Source of the DNA: CAYMAZ01 sp964388575
Lineage (GTDB): Bacteria; Bacteroidota; Bacteroidia; Bacteroidales; DTU049
Length of the DNA stretch: 57,755 nucleotides
Assembly (NCBI GenBank): GCA_964388575.1
Contig: CAYMAZ010000020.1
Location: forward strand, 1-57,755
Direction of reading: 5' to 3'
The translations under genes and the position numbers were made by a program. Positions within the stretch are counted from its first letter, which is position 1; every line of letters begins with the position of its first letter. The notes under the pieces were generated by a model. It saw only the letters and a list, made by a program, of their open reading frames with translations, ran no database searches and was not told where the DNA came from. Shown here piece by piece: positions 1-9,056 of the stretch.

Positions 1-1116
1 ATTGCACCCTGGATAAAAAACTTGCTCAGCGTTTTTGAGAATAGTGAGCAGGTTGAACTTCATGTAATTTCTCCGCATCAGTTTATAAACCGAACAATGA
101 AATTTTCACTTCATGGAATCAATTATTATTTTGTGAATCAGGGGATGCCATTGACAGGGAGAAACTGGCCTTCATTTTTTGCATTTGATTTGTGGACTGA
201 TTATTATTTCTTAAGAAAAAAAATCAAATCTCTGGTGATGCAAATTGATCCTGATGTGATTCATTTGCACGGTGCAGAAAATACCTATCACAGTGCTGCA
301 ATACTTCAGTTTGCTGAAAATTACCCTGTTTTAGTAACTGTACAGGGAATCATAAATTTTTCACGTTCTGAAACCAAAAGAGTATTGCGTAGAAAGCAAC
401 GTGAAAAATTGATCTACAAGACATTCAGGCATTTTGGATATCGGACTGAAACAATGGCAGCAGATATTAAAACTATGAATTCAGAAGCAGTTCTTCACAA
501 ACATCACTATCTTATCAATAGGGTTGATGTGTATATAACAGAAAAAATATATGACCTTGTTTTTTTTGCGCGGGTTACAAAAGAAAAAGGCATTGACGAT
601 TTGATTCACGCCTTGAGCATTATTAAGATTAAAAATCCTTTTGTTTCACTGTGTGTGATCGGCAGTGGACGAATTGACAGGCTGAAAGAACTGGCAGCTG
701 AACTTGGTGTTAGTGAAAACATCGTCTGGGCCGGATTTCTACCTGAACATAAAGATGTACACAAACTTGCATCCAAAGCAAAAATATCCGTGTTGCCGAC
801 ATATCATGAGATTATCTCCGGCACGATTGTGGAAAGTATGTTTTTGCAGCTTCCTGTTGTAGCCTACAATGTTGGAAGCATCCACGAAGTAAATCAGTTT
901 GAAGATATCATTTCACTGGTTGACAAGGGAAACATTAACGGACTTGCTGAAGCGATTATGATTTTGCTTGAAGATGAAGCACTGAGACGAACACGCAGTA
1001 TAAAGGGCAGAGCCAGAGCTCTTGAGATGTTTGTGACAGACAAAAACCAAATTGAAAAAGAGCTTGTTGAAATTTACAATACGATGTTGAATGACTTTAT
1101 GAGAACTCCGCAATGA
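1..1116 (+). CDS. GT4 glycosyltransferase, 5'-truncated
   Basis: This is the C-terminal part of a GT-B fold glycosyltransferase that transfers a sugar from an activated donor during surface glycan assembly, probably on the cytoplasmic side of the inner membrane. The reading frame is open to base 1, so the true start lies outside the window; a TTG at 22 is only an internal codon. The C-terminal half shows the GT4 pattern: a strand followed by TKEKGIDDLI, then the E-x7-E motif in HEIISGTIVE, followed by a conserved hydrophobic strand. Its stop overlaps the ATG of the following flippase gene (ATGA), which implies translational coupling. The donor and acceptor sugars cannot be read from the sequence. 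Family assignment is firm and specificity unknown. Confidence 0.88.
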   Translation: MAPWIKNLLSVFENSEQVELHVISPHQFINRTMKFSLHGINYYFVNQGMPLTGRNWPSFFAFDLWTDYYFLRKKIKSLVMQIDPDVIHLHGAENTYHSAAILQFAENYPVLVTVQGIINFSRSETKRVLRRKQREKLIYKTFRHFGYRTETMAADIKTMNSEAVLHKHHYLINRVDVYITEKIYDLVFFARVTKEKGIDDLIHALSIIKIKNPFVSLCVIGSGRIDRLKELAAELGVSENIVWAGFLPEHKDVHKLASKAKISVLPTYHEIISGTIVESMFLQLPVVAYNVGSIHEVNQFEDIISLVDKGNINGLAEAIMILLEDEALRRTRSIKGRARALEMFVTDKNQIEKELVEIYNTMLNDFMRTPQ

Positions 1117-2648
1117 CAGCGATGAAAAACTCGAAAAGGGTTGTTTACAACACCGGATACTTATATATCAAGCTCATTTTTGGGTTGATCATTGGTCTGT
1201 TTACAACCCGTCTTGTTCTTCAGGCACTGGGAGAAACAAGTTTTGGAGTGTTTGCACTTGTTGGAGGAACAATTGGTGTTTTGGATCTGTTAAAGTCTTC
1301 AATGTCAAATGCTTCGATGCGTTTTCTTGCACACAGCCTGGGGAAATCTGATCTGCAAAATTTACTGAGAACATTTAATACAACATTGGTCATTCACTTG
1401 ATGGTTGGACTAATCACAATTATTATTATGGAAGCGGGTGGATATCTGATGTTTGAGTATTTGCTCAATATTCCGGATGAATTGATGTATGATGCAAGAA
1501 TTGTGTTTCATGTAATGGTTCTTACAACATTTATTTCGATTATTTCAGTCCCCTATGATGCCGTCATGAATTCTCACGAAAACATTCTGGCTTTATCTGT
1601 AGTGGATGTTACAGGTTATCTTCTAAAACTTGGAATTGCAATTTATCTGACCTACAGTCATGGAAATCTGCTTTTGATATACGGTTTTTGTTTGTTGTTT
1701 GTTGAAGTGATTGTCAGAGTTGTCAAACAGTGGTACAGTGTTGTCAGATATGAAGAATGCAGAATTTCATTCAGAAAATATTTTGACAGACAAATATTTA
1801 AACAAATCATGTCATTCACAGGATGGAATGTGTTTGGCGCCCTTGCATCAATGTCTGTAAACCATATCAGGGGCATTATTCTAAACCTGTTTTTTGGGGT
1901 GTCACTCAATGCGGCGTTTGGAGTATCAAAAAGAGCAGCCTCTCCGGTAAATCTTGTATCGGCAAGCATGACAAAAGCACTGAATCCCCAGTTAATTAAA
2001 AGTGAAGGTTCCGGAAACAGAGAGCGCATGTTGTACATTACTGAAACAGCTACTAAGTTTTCTGTGTTTTTATTTGCAGTTTTTGCAGTTCCGGTGATGA
2101 TTGAAGCAGATTACTTATTGCATCTGTGGTTAACGGAGGTACCTGATTTTGCGGTGATTTTTACTCAATTTATGCTGTTCGGACTTCTATTGGAGAAGTT
2201 CAGCTTTGAGATTACATCTGCAATTCGTGCCGTTGGTAAAATCAGAAATTTTCAGCTTGTTGAAACATTTTTTGCATTATTGAATATCCCTTTGGCATAT
2301 ATTGTTTTGAAAGCAGGTTACCCTCCCTACAGTGTTTTTATTATTGGTTTGATGCTGAGTATGATCGGCTTCGGCTCGAGATTGTACTTTGGAAAAAAGG
2401 ATGCCGGAATGAAGTTAGCTTCATTTTTCAAAAATGCAATTCATCCTGTTTTCTGGCCGCTATTAATGTGTTTCATGACTGCTTTATCAGGCAGACTCTT
2501 TTTGGAACAGGGAATTCTCAGACTCCTTTTCACGACTTTTGCCTCATGCGGAATTTTTACGGCTTCATTTCTAAAATGGGGTGTTACACAAGAAGAAAAA
2601 AAGAAGTTTGTCAACATCTTTCCTGTGCTGAAAAAAATATTTAAATAA
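1113..2648 (+). CDS. Wzx-like polysaccharide flippase (MOP superfamily)
   Basis: This integral membrane protein of 511 aa probably flips lipid-linked oligosaccharide repeat units across the inner membrane. It has about 12 to 14 hydrophobic segments spread along its length. The N-terminal segment with TTRLVLQALGETSFGVFALV matches the first helices of polysaccharide exporters found in Bacteroidota O-antigen and capsule loci. Its length is usual for the family. It overlaps the preceding glycosyltransferase by 4 nt and lies in the same cluster as a Wzy-like polymerase at 5289, so a Wzx/Wzy-dependent pathway is the simplest reading. The start could also be the second ATG three codons downstream. 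The substrate is inferred only from context. Confidence 0.88.
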   Translation: MTAMKNSKRVVYNTGYLYIKLIFGLIIGLFTTRLVLQALGETSFGVFALVGGTIGVLDLLKSSMSNASMRFLAHSLGKSDLQNLLRTFNTTLVIHLMVGLITIIIMEAGGYLMFEYLLNIPDELMYDARIVFHVMVLTTFISIISVPYDAVMNSHENILALSVVDVTGYLLKLGIAIYLTYSHGNLLLIYGFCLLFVEVIVRVVKQWYSVVRYEECRISFRKYFDRQIFKQIMSFTGWNVFGALASMSVNHIRGIILNLFFGVSLNAAFGVSKRAASPVNLVSASMTKALNPQLIKSEGSGNRERMLYITETATKFSVFLFAVFAVPVMIEADYLLHLWLTEVPDFAVIFTQFMLFGLLLEKFSFEITSAIRAVGKIRNFQLVETFFALLNIPLAYIVLKAGYPPYSVFIIGLMLSMIGFGSRLYFGKKDAGMKLASFFKNAIHPVFWPLLMCFMTALSGRLFLEQGILRLLFTTFASCGIFTASFLKWGVTQEEKKKFVNIFPVLKKIFK

Positions 2649-2674
2649 TACATACTGACAAACATCGTAAACAT

Positions 2675-3598
2675 ATGCAAATCACTGTTCCGGTATTATA
2701 TATCGCTTTTAACAGGCCGGAAATAACTGAAATTACATTTAATAAGATACGAGAGGCTCAGCCGCTGAAGCTCTATGTGACAATAGACGGGCCAAGAGAT
2801 GGAATTCAAGGCGAGGACAAACTTGTTGAAAGCGTGATTGCTATTGTAAAGAATGTTGACTGGAACTGTGAAGTATTATACAAAATTAATAATACCAATA
2901 AAGGTGCAGAAATTACTATATCTGATGGAGTTTCATGGGTTTTATCTCGGGAAGAATATGTTATTGTGCTTGAAGATGATATTGTTGCACCTGTTTCCTT
3001 TTTTAGATTTGCTGAAGAAATGTTGATAAAATATAACAATAATCAGAATATTGGTGTTGTGAGTGCAAGTAATTTTACTCCATTAAATATTCCTGGAGAA
3101 CCGGATTACTTTTTTTCAAAATACGCACATTCGGGAGGTGGATGGGCAACATGGAAAAGGGTCTGGCAGTCGTATGATTTTCATATCCAAGTCAGAAAAG
3201 AGCATTTATCAATGAAATATCTGAGAAAAATAAGCAATAGCAGACGTGAAGCGATGTATTACAGAAGAAAATTTTCTACAATGAAAAAGAAAGGTGTCGG
3301 GAAGAGTTCGTGGGACAGAGTGGGGAATTATATCAACAGAGTCAACAACATGATTAATATAGTGCCCAGAACAAATTTAACTTCAAATATAGGTGTTTTC
3401 GGATTACATGCAAATGGTCAGACAGAAAATCATTTCAGAGAATATGATTCAGAATTTAAAGTGCTCAGGCATCCTGATCATATTGAATTGAATGTTGAAT
3501 ATGATGTGTATCATTTTAATAATTATATTTGTAGAACAAGAAAAACCTTGTTGAAAAGAATTTTTGCGCATATTAGACGAATGATGATAAATAAATAA
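2675..3598 (+). CDS. GT2-like glycosyltransferase
   Basis: This 307-aa protein has a GT-A type nucleotide-sugar binding fold. It opens with a strand and the segment VLYIAFNRPEITEITFNKI, followed by a predicted LYVTIDGPRDG strand and the acidic DxD-like site LEDDI that normally binds the metal and UDP. This arrangement resembles GNT-I/HlpA-like transferases seen in bacterial polysaccharide loci. No signal peptide or membrane helix is evident, so it should act in the cytoplasm. It lies 26 nt after the flippase gene and 15 nt before a GNAT gene. Its donor sugar is not predictable. The alternative name haemolytic protein HlpA, given to some relatives, is not supported by context here. Confidence 0.8.
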   Translation: MQITVPVLYIAFNRPEITEITFNKIREAQPLKLYVTIDGPRDGIQGEDKLVESVIAIVKNVDWNCEVLYKINNTNKGAEITISDGVSWVLSREEYVIVLEDDIVAPVSFFRFAEEMLIKYNNNQNIGVVSASNFTPLNIPGEPDYFFSKYAHSGGGWATWKRVWQSYDFHIQVRKEHLSMKYLRKISNSRREAMYYRRKFSTMKKKGVGKSSWDRVGNYINRVNNMINIVPRTNLTSNIGVFGLHANGQTENHFREYDSEFKVLRHPDHIELNVEYDVYHFNNYICRTRKTLLKRIFAHIRRMMINK

Positions 3599-3613
3599 TT
3601 AACAGAATATCAG

Positions 3614-4162
3614 ATGAAAAAGAAAACTAGAGTTTATCTCAGAGCTCTTGAGCCGGAGGATCATTTAAATATTCACAAATGGCGACAGGATGAAGAAATC
3701 AAACGTAATTACGGAGGTGTTCCATTGTTTTCTTCTTCACTGAATGAGAAAAACTGGGTAGAAGTGAGAATCTTTGACAAACAAAATGTCAGTTGTGCCA
3801 TTTGTCTAAAAGAATCCAATGAATTTATCGGATGTATATTTTTAAATGAAATTGATTATCATAACCGTTCTGGGCAGGTTCCTGTTTATATTGGTGAAAA
3901 ACAATATTGGAACAAGGGGTTTGCTACTGATGCCAGAATACTGATGCTGAAATATGCATTTCTTGACAGAGGTCTTGAGCGCATTTGGGCGAAAGTACTT
4001 GAAGATAACACGGGAGCACTGAAAATGCTTGAAAAATCAGGATATAAAAAGGAAGGGATTTTAAGAAAATCATGTTACAGAAACGGAACTTTTGTTAATG
4101 AAGTGTTCATGGGAGTTTTGAAAGCTGAATTTCTGGAGATTCTGAAAGAGTATGAATTATAA
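3614..4162 (+). CDS. GNAT N-acetyltransferase, RimJ/RimL type
   Basis: This 182-aa GNAT-family enzyme probably acetylates an amino group of a sugar nucleotide or another small substrate. It opens with the typical RimJ/RimL strand VYLRALEPEDHLNIHKW. The acetyl-CoA binding region is seen in GEKQYWNKGFATDARILML, followed by the characteristic helix ALKMLEKSGYKKEGILR. It lacks a signal peptide and is likely cytoplasmic. Its 3' end overlaps the next gene (FemAB-like) by 11 nt. In this polysaccharide locus it is more likely to act on an amino sugar than on a ribosomal protein, but that is inference. Family confidence is high and substrate unknown. Confidence 0.85.
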   Translation: MKKKTRVYLRALEPEDHLNIHKWRQDEEIKRNYGGVPLFSSSLNEKNWVEVRIFDKQNVSCAICLKESNEFIGCIFLNEIDYHNRSGQVPVYIGEKQYWNKGFATDARILMLKYAFLDRGLERIWAKVLEDNTGALKMLEKSGYKKEGILRKSCYRNGTFVNEVFMGVLKAEFLEILKEYEL

Positions 4163-5216
4163 GGTTCTTACAACACAGCAGTCTTACGAATGGAGTTGTG
4201 TATTGAAAAGATTGCCTGAATTTTCACAGGATATATATTATACTCCTGAATATTATAGATTGTATGAAAATTATGGGGATGGTGAAGCATTTTGCTTTGT
4301 GTTTGAGAAAAACGGGATGATTGCATTGTATCCTTTTCTGAAAAATTCTGTGAATGTGCTCGGTTTTCAACTGGATGATGAATATTTCGATATTCAGGGT
4401 GCGTATGGATACAATGGTGTCATGAGCTCATCTGATGATAAGGATTTTGTTGCTGATTTTTTTAAATGTTTCACTGATTTTTGTACTGATAATAAGATTA
4501 TTGCTGAATTTACCCGGTTTCATCCGATTTACGGGAATCATATATTTTCAAAAGATCATATGCAGGTCCTCTTTGATCGTAAAACAGTTTACATTGATCT
4601 GGATCATTTAAATTACGAAGAAATTTTCAGAAATTATAAGCCGACAACCAGGGAGCAAATCCGGAAAGCGCGAAACAGGTATCAGGTTGATGTAAAAATA
4701 ACGAAAAATGAAATCAGCAATGTGAACAAGGTATATGAAATTTATTGCGAGACAATGAATGCTGTCCACTCTGATCACTATCATTACTTTAGTAGGGAAT
4801 ATTTTCATCAGTTGTTATCAGATGTCAACAGCACTCTTTTCACATGTTACTATGACGGGAATCCAATTGCCGTATCTGTTGTGCTTGAAGGACATTCAGG
4901 AATTCATGGACATTTGGTTGGTGTCAGACCGGAATTTAAAAAACTCTCAGTCTACAGCCTTATTTATGATGCAAACATTCGTTATGGATTGGAAAAAAAG
5001 TTCAGATATTTTCATTTTGGTGGTGGCGCCACTAACAGGAGTGATGATACTGTGCTTAAGTTTAAACAAAATTTTTCCAAAACATATTCAGATTTTTTTA
5101 TTGGAAAACGAATTCACCGAAAAGTAGTTTATGATGATGTAATTCAGCAATGGGAAAACGCAAATCCCATTAAACGTGAAAAACTAAATCACATCTTGTT
5201 GAAATACAGATATTGA
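4152..5216 (+). CDS. FemAB-like acyl/aminoacyltransferase (duplicated GNAT fold)
   Basis: This 354-aa protein resembles the FemAB/BioF2-like family, which has two GNAT folds and transfers acyl or aminoacyl groups. Visible signatures are a strand-rich N-terminal half, the segment NYKPTTREQIRKARNRY corresponding to the conserved region before the second GNAT fold, and the C-terminal core FHFGGGATNRSDDTVLKFKQ with the FGGG and KFK elements usual in this family. There is no signal peptide. It overlaps the GNAT gene upstream by 11 nt. Relatives are common in exopolysaccharide loci, and the substrate is rarely known. It could add an amino acid to a glycan, which would fit the ligases further downstream, but this is only a hypothesis. 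Confidence 0.78.
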   Translation: MNYKVLTTQQSYEWSCVLKRLPEFSQDIYYTPEYYRLYENYGDGEAFCFVFEKNGMIALYPFLKNSVNVLGFQLDDEYFDIQGAYGYNGVMSSSDDKDFVADFFKCFTDFCTDNKIIAEFTRFHPIYGNHIFSKDHMQVLFDRKTVYIDLDHLNYEEIFRNYKPTTREQIRKARNRYQVDVKITKNEISNVNKVYEIYCETMNAVHSDHYHYFSREYFHQLLSDVNSTLFTCYYDGNPIAVSVVLEGHSGIHGHLVGVRPEFKKLSVYSLIYDANIRYGLEKKFRYFHFGGGATNRSDDTVLKFKQNFSKTYSDFFIGKRIHRKVVYDDVIQQWENANPIKREKLNHILLKYRY

Positions 5217-5288
5217 AAGTAGGGTTTTTGAGTTAATGTTCATGGTTTAATAAAAAAAACAGTAGTTAAGTAACCATTTGGTATAAAA

Positions 5289-6641
5289 ATGAAATTTACC
5301 CGAAAGCAATATTTTTTTGTTCTGATATTGATTTTGATGCTGATCACTTATCTGCCAATTTTCTCAAGGCAATTACCACCACTGATCGGTAGCCCTTACC
5401 TTTGGTCAGCAATCTGGTTAGCATCTGTGATAATATTTTATCCTAAAATATTGACTCACAGGATAATGGTAATTTTCTTTCTGTACACACTTTTTATAGT
5501 TTTTGGGAATTTAGCCCTGTGGCCAAACCTCACTGCATGGAACAAGAACGGGATGTTGAAAGACATTATGTATATCGGGATAGGACTTTCAATTTATTTA
5601 TATTTTTTCTTTTCTGGAGAGTATCGGGATTTTGCCAGAATTGCACGTCTTACATTGGTTTTTCTTTTTATTACTGCGATTATGACTTTAATTGTTACTT
5701 CAATAGACCCGCTGTATTCCAGAATGGTGTTTGACAGGGATTCTGAGACTGAAATTCAGGCACATCAGTCATTGCAGAGACTCGGAGCAGGAGGTTACGG
5801 AACTTCAATTGTGATAATGACATTATTTCCCATGTTGATATACTATATCATGAATAAGCAGATTCGATACAGCAGATCGCTTATTGTATTTTATGTTTTG
5901 TTCATGTTGTTTACCTTGATCAGAATTCAAATTTTTGCTAATGTTATCATTGCTATGATCGCAATTACAATATCTTTTTCAGGTGCTTCAAGGATTAAAA
6001 CATCAGTTGCTGCACTCACACTCTTAATTGTGATTACCCTGATTATTCCAAGAAGTTTCTATGCGAAAACATTTATTTCTATTGCAAATACATTTGAAAA
6101 TCAGGTTGATGTGAGTTTTAAATTTAAAGCACTTGCAAAATATATGGAAACCGGTGAATCTTTCGAAGAAGAAAACTCAATCACATATGCTCGGGTGATG
6201 AGATATCCAGCACTTTTGGAAAGTTTTGTTCAAAGTCCTGTGCTTGGTTGTTTTTTTATGTCTGACAGCAATGGTCGTGGGTATAATTCAGCCGGCGGAC
6301 ATCTTTTCTGGATGAATAAACTCACTGTGACAGGAATTATCGGGTTACTGTTTTTTGCTGCCATTCCGTACCTGTTTATCAGGAGGTCAATAAAACTGAT
6401 ACCACAAAGAATGAAATTTTATTATTTAATTGCGTTATTTGCTTATATTTCATATGGGTTCATCAAGAACCTCGGAGGTCATTCCTGGTATGTTTTTTTT
6501 GTCATAGTCCCGGGAATGGCGTATCTCCCGTTATTGAATAGGAGCAGTAGAATTCCTGAAGATCAACTATCCCAAAAAGATGAAGAATTTGATAATGAAG
6601 AAAATTTGTACCCTGATCTTAATCCAGTAAATAAACGGTGA
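5289..6641 (+). CDS. Wzy-like O-antigen polymerase
   Basis: This 450-aa protein is strongly hydrophobic with about 10 to 12 predicted transmembrane segments and a larger soluble loop around residues 260 to 330, the general layout of O-antigen ligases and polymerases. The loop contains FVQSPVLGCFF and a following NSAGGHLFWMN segment, like the conserved pattern of Wzy_C/WaaL-family proteins. It would polymerise flipped repeat units in the periplasm. A gap of 72 nt separates it from the gene upstream, and the last 40 residues are acidic and cytoplasmic. Such polymerases diverge strongly, so assignment rests on topology and on the flippase in the same cluster; a ligase role cannot be excluded. 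Confidence 0.75.
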   Translation: MKFTRKQYFFVLILILMLITYLPIFSRQLPPLIGSPYLWSAIWLASVIIFYPKILTHRIMVIFFLYTLFIVFGNLALWPNLTAWNKNGMLKDIMYIGIGLSIYLYFFFSGEYRDFARIARLTLVFLFITAIMTLIVTSIDPLYSRMVFDRDSETEIQAHQSLQRLGAGGYGTSIVIMTLFPMLIYYIMNKQIRYSRSLIVFYVLFMLFTLIRIQIFANVIIAMIAITISFSGASRIKTSVAALTLLIVITLIIPRSFYAKTFISIANTFENQVDVSFKFKALAKYMETGESFEEENSITYARVMRYPALLESFVQSPVLGCFFMSDSNGRGYNSAGGHLFWMNKLTVTGIIGLLFFAAIPYLFIRRSIKLIPQRMKFYYLIALFAYISYGFIKNLGGHSWYVFFVIVPGMAYLPLLNRSSRIPEDQLSQKDEEFDNEENLYPDLNPVNKR

Positions 6642-6698
6642 TATTTTGATAAAAAAAATATTCATATTCTTGATAAAAAAATTTAACCAGTTGAATTC

Positions 6699-7739
6699 AT
6701 GAAAGAGCATACTGTTTTGTTAATAACCGGAGGAACCGGTTCTTTTGGAAATGCAGTCTTAAGAAGATTTTTAGATTCTGAAAATGTGGATGAAATTCGG
6801 ATTTTCAGCAGGGATGAAAAGAAACAGGACGACATGCGTCGGTTTTACAATAATCCAAAAATCAAATATTATATCGGGGATGTGAGAGATCCTCAATCGC
6901 TGGATTCTGCTTTTTATGGGGTTGATCTGGTTTTTCATGCCGCTGCATTAAAACAGGTTCCTTCGTGTGAGTTTTTTCCTGTTGAAGCTGTCAAAACGAA
7001 TGTCCTAGGTACTCAGAATGTTCTGAATGCTGCCTTGAAAAACAACATCAGAAATACCGTTATCCTGGGAACTGATAAAGCAGTCTATCCGATCAATGCA
7101 ATGGGAATTTCCAAGGCAATGAGTGAAAAAGTAATGGTAGCAATGTCCAGAAGTCTGAACAGCAATTCAGTAACTTTTTGTGCTACACGCTACGGGAATG
7201 TGATGGCATCAAGAGGATCTGTGATTCCGATGTTTATTGAACAGATAAAAGCCGGAAAGCCAATGACAATTACCGATTCCGAAATGACACGTTTTATGAT
7301 GAATCTGGATGCTGCGGTTGATCTGGTGCTATTTGCTTTTGCAAATGGAAAAAACGGAGATATTTTTGTTCAAAAAGCACCGGCATGTACAATAAGTACA
7401 CTGGCAAAAGCTTTGCTTGAACTGTACAATTCCGGAAATGAACTGCACATAATTGGAACACGTCACGGTGAGAAGAAATACGAATCACTGCTGACACGCG
7501 AAGAAATGTCCAGAGCAGAAGATATGGGCAACTATTATCGTGTGCCTGCTGATAACAGGGACCTGAACTATGAAAAATACTTTGTTGAAGGAAAAAAAGA
7601 AATGAATTTGATCACGGATTATACATCTGAGAACACTCATGTGCTTTCTGTTCCTGAGGTGAAGGAACTTCTGTTAACTTTGCCAATTGTCCGTAAGGAT
7701 ATTTACAACGAGGATATCAGCCATATTTTTGAACCATAG
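6699..7739 (+). CDS. fnlA: UDP-GlcNAc 4,6-dehydratase/5-epimerase (FnlA/CapE/WbjB)
   Basis: This is the first enzyme of UDP-N-acetyl-L-fucosamine synthesis: it converts UDP-GlcNAc by 4,6-dehydration and epimerisation. At 346 aa it is an extended SDR with the NAD(P)-binding loop TGGTGSFG at residues 10 to 17. The catalytic region has D126-K127 followed by M135-x3-K139, so the usual tyrosine of YxxxK is methionine. That replacement is characteristic of the CapE/FnlA branch as I recall it, and it separates this protein from tyrosine-bearing FlaA1/PseB enzymes. The FnlB and FnlC homologues follow directly, which confirms the pathway. It is cytoplasmic and its length is normal. Confidence 0.92.
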   Translation: MKEHTVLLITGGTGSFGNAVLRRFLDSENVDEIRIFSRDEKKQDDMRRFYNNPKIKYYIGDVRDPQSLDSAFYGVDLVFHAAALKQVPSCEFFPVEAVKTNVLGTQNVLNAALKNNIRNTVILGTDKAVYPINAMGISKAMSEKVMVAMSRSLNSNSVTFCATRYGNVMASRGSVIPMFIEQIKAGKPMTITDSEMTRFMMNLDAAVDLVLFAFANGKNGDIFVQKAPACTISTLAKALLELYNSGNELHIIGTRHGEKKYESLLTREEMSRAEDMGNYYRVPADNRDLNYEKYFVEGKKEMNLITDYTSENTHVLSVPEVKELLLTLPIVRKDIYNEDISHIFEP

Positions 7740-7859
7740 TTTAGCGAAGAATTGTTACTGATTTTTCAGATGACATAAGATCCAAGGAAAAAAATTCTAC
7801 TCAGTCTGTTGCAAAAAATCATATAATAAGAATTGAAGAAAAAATAAAATACATAATCC

Positions 7860-8984
7860 ATGATTAAGGTCGGAATAACGGGACAAACAGGATTTATTGG
7901 CACGCATTTGTTCAACACACTCGGATTGTATCCGGAAACTTTTGAACGGGTTCAGTTCAGAGATGAATTTTTCAGAATCCAGGAACAATTGAACAGTTTT
8001 GTTGCCACATGTGATGTTATCGTTCATCTTGCAGCTGTGAATAGGGCCCAGGATCAACAATTTATATATTCAACCAATGTTTCATTGGTCAAAAAGCTCA
8101 TATCGGCTTGTGAATCCGTAAACTCAAAACCGAATATTATTTTTTCATCTTCAACTCAGGAGGAAAAAGATAATCAGTATGGTAAATCAAAGAAACTTGG
8201 ACGGGAGTTGTTTGAAGAATGGGCTGAAAGAAATAATGCCAATTTCACAGGATTAATAATCCCGAATGTTTATGGTCCCTTTTGTCTTCCTTATTACAAT
8301 TCAGTTATTGCAACATTCTGTCATCAGCTGACACACAATGAACAGCCTAAAATTGATGTGGACAGTGAACTTAAATTGATTTATGTGGGAGAACTTGTTC
8401 AGGAAATCATCAGAATCATTGAACAGAAGACATCTTCACAGATTGAAACAATACAAATGGCACACACATCCAAAATTCAGGTGTCTCATCTTTTGACAAA
8501 ACTCGACTTTTTTAGATCCTTGTATTTTGAACAGGGAATTTTCCCCTGCCTGGATAACGATTTTGAAAAACATCTTTTCAATACTTTTGTGTGCTACATA
8601 GATCATTCTGAATTTTTTCCGTTTACGCTCACCAAGAATACCGACAACCGGGGTGACTTTGTGGAAATAATTAAAATGAACAGTAAAGGGCAGGTGTCAT
8701 TCTCAACAACAAAGCCAGGGATAACACGTGGAAATCATTTTCACACAATGAAAGCTGAACGATTTGCAGTGATTAAAGGAAAGGCAATTATTGAACTCAG
8801 AAGAATTGGTACGAATGAAAAATTGACTTTTTTTCTTGATGGTAATCAGCCGTCATTTGTTGATATGCCTGTCTGGTATACCCATAATATCACCAATATA
8901 GGAGATGATGAACTGTATACTTTATTCTGGACAAATGAACATTTTAATCAGGAAGTTCCGGATACCTATTTTGAGACTGTCTGA
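7860..8984 (+). CDS. fnlB: UDP-2-acetamido-2,6-dideoxy-hexulose reductase (FnlB/CapF/WbjC)
   Basis: This is the second enzyme of UDP-L-FucNAc synthesis, a bifunctional epimerase/reductase that acts on the FnlA product. The N-terminal SDR domain has the nucleotide loop GITGQTGFIG at residues 5 to 14 and the catalytic Y107-GKS-K111. From about residue 245 follows the cupin domain typical of CapF, with the metal-binding cluster HFHTMKAE. The full two-domain length of 374 aa is as expected. A gap of 120 nt separates it from fnlA and contains no clear gene. It is cytoplasmic and should work with the enzymes on either side. Confidence 0.93.
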   Translation: MIKVGITGQTGFIGTHLFNTLGLYPETFERVQFRDEFFRIQEQLNSFVATCDVIVHLAAVNRAQDQQFIYSTNVSLVKKLISACESVNSKPNIIFSSSTQEEKDNQYGKSKKLGRELFEEWAERNNANFTGLIIPNVYGPFCLPYYNSVIATFCHQLTHNEQPKIDVDSELKLIYVGELVQEIIRIIEQKTSSQIETIQMAHTSKIQVSHLLTKLDFFRSLYFEQGIFPCLDNDFEKHLFNTFVCYIDHSEFFPFTLTKNTDNRGDFVEIIKMNSKGQVSFSTTKPGITRGNHFHTMKAERFAVIKGKAIIELRRIGTNEKLTFFLDGNQPSFVDMPVWYTHNITNIGDDELYTLFWTNEHFNQEVPDTYFETV

Positions 8985-9056
8985 CCTGGGATTGGATGAA
9001 TAATTGTTTGCAATTATTGTATTTCTGAATTGAACAATTTGAATATATAAACTGAT

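Noticed and set aside
2675..3598. Haemolysin (HlpA) assignment
   Set aside because: The similarity is to a GT-A fold with a DxD-type site and it stands in a polysaccharide locus; nothing supports a toxin role.
8999..9018. Inverted repeat AATAATTG-TTTG-CAATTATT before fnlC as terminator or operator
   Set aside because: The 8-bp stem is A/T-only apart from its closing pair, has no T tract, and lies inside a cotranscribed pathway; chance occurrence in AT-rich DNA is likely.
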